A DNA stretch of 64,000 nt from contig AP026549.1 in NCBI GenBank assembly GCA_026075535.2, forward strand, positions 7,750,001-7,814,000. The letters run 5' to 3'. Shown here one piece after another: positions 55,847 through 64,000 of the stretch (its first letter is position 1; each line of letters begins with the position of its first letter). Both the position numbers and the translations under genes were made by a program. Under the pieces are notes generated by a model. That model did not search any database and was not told where the DNA came from. It saw only the letters and a list, made by a program, of their open reading frames with translations. This stretch comes from Tricholoma matsutake (Eukaryota; Basidiomycota; Agaricomycetes; Agaricales; Tricholomataceae).

Positions 55847-55849
55847 GTC

Positions 55850-57264
55850 AAGCAGCTGCTCATAGCATTGTGGGTGGGTGCTATCAGGGGGATTTTGTTG
55901 TTCTGGGTGTTGCTGGCATCAAATAGTAGAATGAGCACCTAAAAACATTAATTAGCAACATTAAAATGAAAAGAGAAAAGAAAAGAAAAGAAAATTACTT
56001 ATTTGTTGTCACTAATGGTTGTCAATGGTTGATAGCACTGGGGGATTCTACCCCATGAGCATTTGCCAGTAGCACCTGTGAGCAGTTGTGGTGGTGGGTG
56101 CTAGGTTCAAGGGGGATGGGGAGTGAAGCAGGGGTGAGGGTGGCATACCTGGCAGCTGCTTGAGTCTCCCAGCGTTCCTCTTCTGTCATCTCTGTTCTGT
56201 TTCCACTGCATCTCTGCCATCTCTGTGGTTGCATCACTCGTCTACATCCTGCCATAGCTCAAGCCTCCTGGTGTTGCTCTGTTGTTGTTTCTGTTCTGTT
56301 TCCGCCGTCTCTCTGCCATCTCCATGGTTGCATCAGCATTTGACACCCTGTCATAGTGGTGCAATGTTATTGTTCACTGTTGTTTGGAAGGTGGTGTAGC
56401 CATCGTGGTAGGCAGAACTAAAGAAGCTATTAAAAGAACAAGATTAGTTACACAAAATGAATCATAACAAAAACTTACCTACAGCCCAAGAGACATCTAT
56501 GATTGACATCTTCTGGGCCAGTGTTAGGCAGTTGTTGTCAGCTCATGGTGGTAGTGCTTTGAGCACTCCCTCATCTCCAACCTGGCGGGTAGGCTCCCTG
56601 GCGACTGCCCCTCACAACCTTCAAACCCAAAATAAAATTCCTCACATCCAATTTGGATGGGGAGGAGGCAGTGTGTGTCGTTGTTCTATCTTGCATGAGA
56701 TAACCTAATGATGAATAGAAAAAAAATGTTAGTAATTGAAAAGAATACCAGTGAAAAGATGTACAGATGTTACATAGAGTGAAATGGGGTAGGGTCGACA
56801 TGAGTTCAGCAGGTTCCCATGTGTCACATGATCATGCTTGTTACAGTTCTCAACACGTTTGCACCTTCTGGCTTGACTGGATATCTGGACTCTTTATTCT
56901 ATCATCTCCTATGCCATGCAAGAGTCTGATGCCAGTCACTGGTCACTATCATGAAGCAATTGATTTTAACAGATGTTTGTTCTTATGTAAAAGGATCCAT
57001 AAATCAAAGTGCTCAATTTGGTAGGATTATGTAATGAGGTGCTCAACTGTGAGTCAACTACAAGTCAACCAGGGGTCAACTGCCTCAGAACTTGCCCATT
57101 GTGGCAACACTATGTGTGCCAACAAGGCACTCCAACAGGTAATTGACCTTGCTAAACCATTTCAATAGACTATGGTACATATATTAGAGCATTTGAGAGC
57201 ATAAAAAATAGTAGTATTTATATGGATACCCATGGATGATCCATGGATGCCACCCATATCTATT
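55850..57264. other. No gene; repeat-derived DNA within the outer hAT element
   Basis: GTGGTGGGTGC/GAGCAGTTGTGG words near 55860-56110 recall the hairpin repeat family in inverted orientation. Frames at 56022-56255, 56457-56708 and 56767-57024 show no domain. A CATGGATGATCCATGG-type inverted stretch lies near 57230-57260. Confidence 0.45.
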
Positions 57265-58165
57265 GATATTCATAGTGTTTAAAGGTCTGGTCTATAGGAC
57301 CAAAAAAAGACCGTTAATTGAACCTAACTAGTGTTTGAAAGTACAGTTCATCGAACCGGAAAAAAACTGAAACTGAGCCAAACTGGACTGCAGTTTGGTT
57401 ATTTTGCAGTTGTTGTTGCCCTCATTTGCCCAGCCCATCGGTTGCAGTTGCATTGATTTGAATACTTATTTAAAGTCAATTGAAACTGGTTCTAACTGGT
57501 TCTAACTGACCTCAGTCTACACACTATAGTAAATGTAATAATAACTAAAATAAAATAATACTGGGATGTGCCCAAGAGAAGAACACAAAAAGCAAGGGTT
57601 TATATACCATGAGGCTGCGCATGGACCATTTTGTCATGTTTGCGCAACCAAGAAAAGAAAGTGGCACCACTTTCAAACATCTTTCACATGACTGCCAAAC
57701 AACCAACACCATGTCACCCACCTTCCACATCCACCAGGACCACCACCACTGCTACAAATGAACCAACATGGCCCACCCAGATGATGCCAGTCACATTGTC
57801 TGGGCCTTAGGTATGTTTCTCTATTATTGATTCCTTGTTTTTCAACTAACTAACTATTTTGTCATTGTTTTAGGTTCTTACCTTTTGATAATGGCACCAT
57901 AGCCACAAACAGACCAACACAACCAGCCCAGATGATGCCAGTTGCATTGTTTGGGCATTGGGTATGTTTTTTATCATTGATTCATTTTTTTTTAACTAAG
58001 ATATTTTGTTGTTGTTTTCAGGTTCTTAATCTTTTGATGATGCCTACCCCCAACCACCACACCACACCTGTGAGCCCCTGCTTGTAGGGTGGTAATGCAA
58101 GCAATGCCAGATGACGAGGGCAGCAGACAATGATGCCAAGACCAGATGACAATGATGACACCAGC

Positions 58166-58265
58166 AACCTACAATGATGCCAACACCAACACCAACACCA
58201 GCACCAACACCAACACCAACACTAACACTGACACCAACACCAACACTAACACCAACACCAATGCA
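58166..58265 (+). repeat. ACCAAC hexanucleotide microsatellite
   Basis: Runs of CAACACCAACAC with TAACACTGACAC variants. The repeat length is a multiple of three, which explains Thr/Asn/Pro-only frames on the plus strand and the Val/Gly-only frame on the minus strand. Confidence 0.9.
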
Positions 58266-58770
58266 GACAACAATGCCATCGATGAGGACACTAACACCAA
58301 CACCAGACACACCTGCCACTACACCCACATCCCCAACACTGGATAGCGCTGCCAAACACCACCAACAAAACACATTGGGTGCAAACAGCAACAGATGTCA
58401 TTTGTGCTCCAGGTAATGTTCATTTAATGTTCTTTTTCAATTAACTCATGTTTCTTTTCTTTTCTAGGTTCTAATTATGTTATAACAATGTTAATAAGAC
58501 CACACCAAGACACCCCACCCACCACTGCAAGCCCCTGCTTGCAGGGTGGTTAATGGGTCTCATCAATGTGGCAGCAGTGCCACGTCACAACTGCCTACCA
58601 CAAACATCAATGACAATGACAATGATGAATACAACAATGATGACAATGAATATGATGATGTAGCACTGCTGCCACGTCACCAATGATGATGACAACATGG
58701 CAGCAGTTGGTGTATAACGCCAACATCAATGCTGGATGCCAATGCCACTGACACCTGATGACGACACCAG

Positions 58771-58899
58771 CCCCTCTTGCTCCAAATGCGGGAGGTTTTT
58801 TTCTTTCTTTTGATAGCTGACCCCCCCTCCTCACATATCCTGTGGGGTGGGGGGTTTTCTTAGTTCTTATTTTATTATCTACATGCCTGCAAGGGGCAT
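58771..58899 (+). repeat. Row of three T-tailed hairpins (second copy of the terminal motif)
   Basis: Inverted repeats at about 58771-58795, 58821-58854 and 58883-58899 have CCCCTCT/CCCCCCTCC left arms, GGGAGG/GGGTGGGG right arms and T-rich sequence after, like the six hairpins at 14488-14858. Confidence 0.65.
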
Positions 58900-59932
58900 T
58901 GTTTTACTCTACAATATTATTAGTATGTATATAACTGTGTAGATAACCTCAGTTTAGACCCATGCAAGTCAGTCAACAACCGGTTGTGGTCGAACTGACC
59001 ATAACTGGTGGTCGAGCCAGACCAAACTGCAGTGAACCGACTATGTGCAGTTTGGTCTGGTTTTATTTAACTTTTGAATGTAATTGGACTGGTTGTGGTT
59101 CCAGTTCCATCCTAAAATGGAAAAAAACTGGACTGAGCTGGACCTTCAAACACTAAACCTAACCACACAGATATTAACTGGACCAGCAGTTACAGTTAAG
59201 GGCTGGTCTTTAGCAGCTAAGGTTAAGGTCTTTCAAATTTCAAAAACATCATTAACTGCAAAAAGACTGGTTATTGATCATGTGAGCTATTTCATATAAC
59301 CACCTTGCTTATTACCTTGAATTCGGCCCTTGGTTCATCCAAAACAGTCAAGAACTAAGAAAGATATGACCAAATACATTTTGATACCATTATATTTTTG
59401 TGATCAGCATAACATTGATTGTACTGCTTATAAGTTGTGCTACAAAATGTGGGGTACAGTTAGACATCATCCATGACATCGAAATAACACACATAAACAT
59501 CTGTACACTGTATATTTCATTCATTTAACAGCCCTGACAAGTTGTAACTACATACTGCAAACTGCAACCACAAACTGCAAACTAATACACTGCACTTTTG
59601 TTTTGGCCAAATCTCAGTTAAATCTTGATGGAATCTCTTAAAAATTGGATCAAATGCCAGGGAATTACAATGCTTATTTCTCTGGATAATGGTTAAGTGT
59701 TTTGGGTAATATTTGTTGAGATACATATAGGTTGTATAGTACAACAAATTTCACAACAAAAAACTGGTCTTAACCAGTCTTTTTTCAGTCCATTAACTGA
59801 AAAAGACCAGTCTTAGTCGGTTCAGTTAGGTCCTCCCAATATCTGGGTCAGTCCTAGACCGGTTACAGTTACAGTCTACCCATTGTAGGGTCAAAAAATC
59901 GAACCTAACCTAACCTTAAAACACTAGACATT

Positions 59933-60232
59933 TGTTAGGGCAACACCCACTATCTGCTAGCTAAGACCATGCAGGTTCTCTCTACAAGAAGAGGGTGTGA
60001 TACCTAAGAGAACACAACTGTGGTCCCCTAGGTGTATATTTAGGGTTTATATACTATGTTACATATATTGTACATTGTTGTTACCAATGTGCTCATACAT
60101 GCATGTACATATTGATGCATGTGAATAAAATTCTCATGCTATCAAAGTGTAGCATTATTTGGTGTAATGTAGCATAATTCAACATAATAAATAAAATGAA
60201 ATTTTATTAGGTAATGGGGCTGTTTCCTAACA
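59933..60232 (-). mobile_element. Solo LTR of gypsy family A (inverted, internally deleted)
   Basis: On the minus strand it matches the 401-bp gypsy A LTR from end to end except for a loss of about 100 bp near AGAGGGTGTGA/TACCTAAG. It starts TGTTAGG and ends CCTAACA and is flanked by ACATT (59928-59932) and ATATT (60233-60237), a 5-bp duplication with one change. It landed in the right target duplication of the 57273-59926 element. Confidence 0.9.
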
Positions 60233-60290
60233 ATATTCTCCTGGATGGACCCAGGTCCATCCATGGTGGTTACTAGTCCCTAGTTTGTCA

Positions 60291-60600
60291 ATGCATCAAC
60301 AGGTTGGGGCATCAGATTGACCCTCAATGGGAGATGGCTAGCATGGCAATTCAAAGATGGTTGGAAATCAGAAGGGCAAGAGATCAGATGGGCAGGCCGC
60401 AGAGATGGTGGCAGTGGAGTGGAGTTGGCCATTCGCACTCTGATCACAGGAAAGTACTCAAACTGCCATATAATTGTTTGTTCAGACAACAAAGGTGTGG
60501 TAGGGGCATTGAAGGTGGGTAGATCACGGGGCACTCAGCAGAATGCCATATTGCAGGAAATCATCAAATTTGTTGATTATACTCAACCTGGAAACCCAAA
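60291..60600 (+). pseudogene. DIRS RNase H domain
   Basis: Following directly on 54518, the frame reads NASTGWGIRLTLNGRWLAWQFKDGWKSEGQEI, a shift near 60400, then GVELAIRTLITGKYSNCHIIV and CSDNKGVVGALKVGRSRGTQQNAILQEI. DIRS relatives have DASTGWGI, so the first catalytic Asp is Asn here; the second Asp in SDNKG is kept. Reading is lost after about 60600. Confidence 0.78.
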
Positions 60601-61960
60601 CAAAACACCTAAAAGGGTCCTATTTGGTATAACACAAGTCAGAGGAAGGTTGCAATTTGTTCTAAACTTTCACCAATCTCCAATAATAACAAACTAGATG
60701 ATCTGAACAAATTTCAGGATGTGCAAAGTAGTTGCAAGATTTGCGAAGTAGTTTCAAGATGTTGTGATATTTTTAGGGATTGCAAAATGAATTGCAAAAA
60801 TATTGGTAAGTGATGGAAAGGTTGATAAACGATGCAAGAGATGAACGATGATGAATATGAGAGGATGACAATAATATCAAGAGGCAAAATGAGGATGAAT
60901 GAGTTTCAACGAAATCCAAAGAATTTTTGGACTAAAACTTGTGACTCAAACAATGAGAAGAGAGTTTTTAGCTCTCTACTACTAATACTATACTTGGGGG
61001 ATGCTTCCCTTCTTATTCATTATGGATAATACAAGGTTTTTGTAGGTTTTTGTAGGTTAAAAAGAGATAGTACCAAAAAGGCAATAGTGGGCATGTGGAG
61101 AACATGAGGCAAAAGAAAACATATGGACTTCAGGGATGAAGTGATAACCAATATGGAACAATAACCATGAGTCTAGGGAGTGTGGGAGACAATAAATCAA
61201 AACATAGACTGTCCTTTTGTTCTAGAATTGGCTAAATATTGCAAAAATTGCAAAAATATCGCAAAACATCATGATGCACCTTGAGGTGATGTGTGCTGCA
61301 TGAATATAGCCTAAATGTGGTTCGTCAAAGTCGATTATGTAAAGGGGAAGTGTTGGGAAGCATGCAAAGTGTTGGGGTCCATGCTGAAGTGTGCAAAGTA
61401 GAACCTAAAAATGCAAAATCTTCGAAATGTCCGAAATTTGATCAGAAGCTTGCAAAATAGTTGAAAAAAGTTCAAAAGATGCCGAAAATGGATGTGAGAT
61501 GTTTGTGGCTGTGCATTGACTATCTGTGAATCGGTGAAATCGATTTCAGTGCTTGTACTAGCTAGTGGGCCTATCATTGTCCAGAGCCATGAACCAACAT
61601 CTGGGTACCAACATTAGAAAACACTGCAGATGGACCATTGAGAGGCAATTTTCCAGGAAAATCCTCACTATATGCTTTTCCTCCCAGGATACCTTTTCAT
61701 TTAGAGAGATTCATACATAGAGCAGTAGACTACCATGACCAAAGAATTGTGTAGCTTGTAATGGAGACACTGTTCTGCCCCATGGTTTTGGTCATGTCAC
61801 ACACATCTTGTCCTGTACTGCCAACTGCAATTTCTCATTGTGATGCCTCCACTTAGGACTATCTGGGTTCTGACAAGCACATGAGCAACCTATTCCAGTT
61901 AGCACAAATTCACAGTGGAAACTTTGCTTGCCACCATAGCTGATCACACCCATACACTTC
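60601..61960 (+). other. Unassigned part of the DIRS region
   Basis: No domain recognised. TTGCAAAATGT/GCAAAAATATT-type words recur at 60720-60800 and 61230-61500. It could be a further insertion or fully decayed DIRS sequence between RNase H and the recombinase. Confidence 0.4.
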
Positions 61961-61984
61961 TCAAGTTTTGACACTATGCAAGAA

Positions 61985-63020
61985 ACTGCCATATTCAGTT
62001 CTAGCTATGCCAGCTGATCTATGGGAAAAGATTAGCCATGTTCAAAATGCAGCAGTAAGCAAATTGACTCAATCCAAAGATGCAAGCAGGTTATGTGAAT
62101 TCCTATATTTCTGCAAGGCCCTCAACATCCATGACGATGATATTTTTCCAGCTAGGGAGGACCTTCTCATAGCATGGGCATCATCCTATGCAGGGCATTT
62201 TGCAGGGAAGACAGTCAGTGCAAAGATATCAGCTATAAAGAAGGAACACAAGAGGCAAGGGCTGGCATGGCAAGGTGGAGAGCAACTGCATCAGGTCTTG
62301 AAGGGTGTGGAAGAGCTGAGGCCAGCATCTTCATTCTGTGGCAAAAGGCCACCCATCACTATTTCCATGCTTCATGATCTTAACTGGGGCCTCAGTAGAT
62401 CTTCTGGGCTGGACATTATTTGAGCCATATGTTTCCTCTCATTTTCTCACAACTTTGCAGTGGGGAGCTCCTTCTGCCAACTCAGAACCTCCAAAAATTC
62501 AACCCACTGTGCCATGCCACTTTTTCACACATGGCACAATCCACTGTGCAGAATGGAGCCTGCAGCCTTCACCTCCCTTGGTCAAAAACTCAGAAGGCTC
62601 GAGGCAACAATGTTTGCATCCCTTGCCATGAAGCCCTGCTGGACCCTATCCATGCAATTCACAAGCATTTTATCAAGAACAAGCTCAACATAGATCATCC
62701 TATTGCTGCATACTGTGACTCAGGCAAAAATAATCACACTCACTAGGTCCACATTTATACAATGAGTCAATAGAATTCTTTGAGTGACAAATAAGGGATA
62801 CCCTCACATCACAGGGCATTGCTTTCGTATTGGTGGAATGACTTTCTACCTTGTCTCAGGAGTGCTGCTGGATGTGGTTAAGAAGTTTGGCCATTGGCAA
62901 TCACAAGCCTTTTTGGAATATTGGCATTGTCTGGACTACCTAGATGCCATGCATATTGAGATGCTCCCTATCAGTTTGCAACCACAGCAACTGCAGATGA
63001 GAAGCCTCCCCAAGGCTTGA
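61985..63020 (+). pseudogene. DIRS tyrosine recombinase, decayed
   Basis: The N-terminal SAM-like part is readable at about 61990-62420 (LTQSKDASRLCEFLYFCKALNI, IFPAREDLLIAWASSYAGHFAGKTVSAKISAIKKEHK). The middle is frameshifted (62420-62750). The C-terminal catalytic part at 62784-63020 has ITGHCFRIGGMTFYLVSGVLLDVVKKFGHWQSQAFLEYW, that is H-x-x-R, then the H/W box and a Tyr in FLEYW. In relatives I would expect GRW and YWRCLD; here GHW and YWHCLD, changes that fit CG to CA. In DIRS elements this enzyme, not a DDE integrase, inserts the DNA. Confidence 0.82.
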
Positions 63021-63739
63021 TGTGCATCCATGGGTGAGTCTTTGTCATAACTATGATGTGCCTTAGGCTTGCTTCTCATATGGGTTACCATAGTCATATC
63101 TCAGCTCACCCCATTTTCGATTGGGATGGAATCTGAGAAGATGTCTCCCATTAGACTTGGCTTCAGATTCCAGCCAGTCGCATCCACTCCCAGAAATATT
63201 AGTATGTCTACTTAGATTAGATTTGTACAAAACTCTACTAGCATAATCTCTAGGCAATCAGCTATTTTGACCAGTAGCAAAAAAACTATGTATGAAGGTC
63301 CAATTACAGATCAGGTTAGTCAGTGACTATTGTGTGTTATGTATGAATTGTGATGTGTTATGCATTGTCACCACTACTGCCACTGGCAACAACAAACAAT
63401 TTAACTTGTCAATGTCTATATGAAGCTGCTCATTCTCACAACTGGTCATACCATTTTAATTCTCTATGCATAGGTTGCAAAACAATGAAGGATGGATGTG
63501 TTGGGTATTGGTTCCTAAATAGCATGGTCCTCATGTGGTCAAAAAAACTTACAGTTTGTTGGAAACTATGCTCATTGCAGAGGTTTGGTGGCATAGAACA
63601 TCATCATGAACATCTTGATGTGCTGATTGGTCTTCAAGCTGTCATGAATCCTTAATTTTGGGCTTTCTTTTACAGAACCAAGAATCTTCATAAGTTGCTA
63701 CAAGTCTAGTGGAAAGTGTGGATTTTCTTAGTTCCTTTC
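63021..63739. other. No gene recognised
   Basis: It should include the right end of the DIRS element, but terminal repeats could not be identified. The minus frame at 63063-63257 (Arg/Tyr-rich) and the plus frame at 63350-63655 lack known domains. Confidence 0.4.
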
Positions 63740-64000
63740 CAAGGGGGTGGCAGAACAGGACTTCTGCATATAGGGTCAGAACTTTTGGTCTGGCATGCAG
63801 TGACCCCCCCTTCCTGCCATATATAGTAATTTCACATCACGTGCTCTATCATATGTTTCCTATGTTGGCACAGACAGCTCAAAAAATCATATTTCCTACA
63901 ATGTTAGTGGTTTACAGATCAACTACAATGACTTTTGTGGTTGTGGTACTTGCTTCGCAACTTCTGCATGACCAATTCTTAGGTACAATGTTGTATTTCA
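63740..64000 (+). mobile_element. End of a hAT-like element related to 3553-4736
   Basis: CAAGGGGGTGGCAGAACAGG at 63740-63759 is the same terminal repeat as at 3553, and the similarity goes on (CCTGCCATATATAGTA near 63815 and 3631). The other end lies beyond the window. Confidence 0.7.

Larger units (their letters stand above)
57329..59155. mobile_element. Inner hAT-like element, exact 8-bp duplication AACCTAAC
   Basis: Ends TAGTGTTTGAAAGTACAG and the inverse of TAGTGTTTGAAGGTCCAG; AACCTAAC flanks at 57321-57328 and 59156-59163. The 1.83-kb body holds three intron-like boxes (57811-57873, 57960-58022, 58412-58470), an ACCAAC microsatellite, two CCACC...GGTGG hairpins and three terminal hairpins, so the hairpin repeat family here is cargo of a hAT-like unit. 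Confidence 0.85.
57273..59926. mobile_element. hAT-like element, TAGTGTTTAAAGG ends, inside the outer hAT
   Basis: Left end TAGTGTTTAAAGGTC and right end the inverse of TAGTGTTTTAAGGTT. The left flank is GATATTCA (57265-57272). The right flank is G plus ATATT plus CT once the solo LTR is removed, so seven of eight bases agree. Net of the inner element it is about 0.8 kb. Subterminal TAACTGGTT/AACCAGTC words repeat many times, and no transposase is present. Confidence 0.72.
54519..60282. mobile_element. hAT-like element with TAGGGACT ends, filled with later insertions
   Basis: Left end TAGGGACTGCCATGGATGG and right end the inverse of TAGGGACTAGTAACCACCATGG; GTTTGTCA flanks at 54511-54518 and 60283-60290, an exact 8-bp duplication inside DIRS coding sequence. 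The 5.76 kb contain palindromes, a further hAT element (57273-59926) with another inside it, and a solo LTR. No hAT transposase was recognised, so it is non-autonomous or gutted. Confidence 0.85.

Noticed and set aside
58044..58391. Val/Gly-repeat protein frame on the minus strand
   Set aside because: It is translated from the ACCAAC microsatellite; the plus strand gives equally long Thr/Asn/Pro frames.

Overview
The window looks like a gene-poor, transposon-rich stretch of a filamentous basidiomycete, probably an Agaricomycete. The host genes have short (about 40-61 nt) spliceosomal introns. The repeats are chromodomain Ty3/gypsy elements, a DIRS-type tyrosine-recombinase retroelement, a MULE, many hAT-like elements with 8-bp target duplications, and a multi-copy hypothetical protein of a kind I associate with mushroom genomes. 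Species cannot be fixed from the sequence.

Layout. 1-3.5 kb is repeat debris. 3.5-11.0 kb is a nest: a 1.18-kb non-autonomous hAT element holds a 437-bp hAT-like MITE and was cut in its last bases by a complete gypsy element (A, 4737-10954). 11-15.3 kb is non-coding repeat with tRNA-like SINE heads, a minisatellite and a row of hairpins. 15.4-17.5 kb is a CpG-rich host island with a small secreted M15-like peptidase gene. 17.5-20.0 kb is inverted-repeat DNA. 20.6-26 kb is a decayed multi-copy hypothetical gene (minus). 26-29.5 kb is a 5'-truncated gypsy (C) with a tandemly duplicated integrase region. 29.7-30.3 kb is a hAT MITE. 30.8-34.5 kb is a second host island with LDB17/SPIN90-like and purine nucleoside phosphorylase genes, both carrying apparent frameshifts. 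34.7-45 kb is a MULE gene (minus) split by gypsy B (35891-43887), which itself carries a solo LTR in its left LTR and an antisense zinc-cluster/coiled-coil gene. 45.3-63.0 kb is a DIRS element broken by a gag-only LTR element (49145-54411) and by a hAT element (54519-60282) that contains further hAT elements and a solo LTR of family A.

Two signals run through the whole window. First, the three gypsy elements carry 25 internal in-frame stops in gag/pol and every one is TGA, mostly where the family has Arg, and LTR pairs differ mainly at CG/TG/CA sites. This points to CpG (methylation-type) decay of repeats, while the two host islands keep CpG. Second, exact target-site duplications let the insertion order be read.

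No CRISPR, rRNA or prokaryote-like operon was seen. The least explained material is a non-coding repeat family with intron-like boxes, a conserved CCACC...GGTGG hairpin and rows of T-tailed hairpins, and a 74-nt tRNA-like cloverleaf inside the gag-only element.
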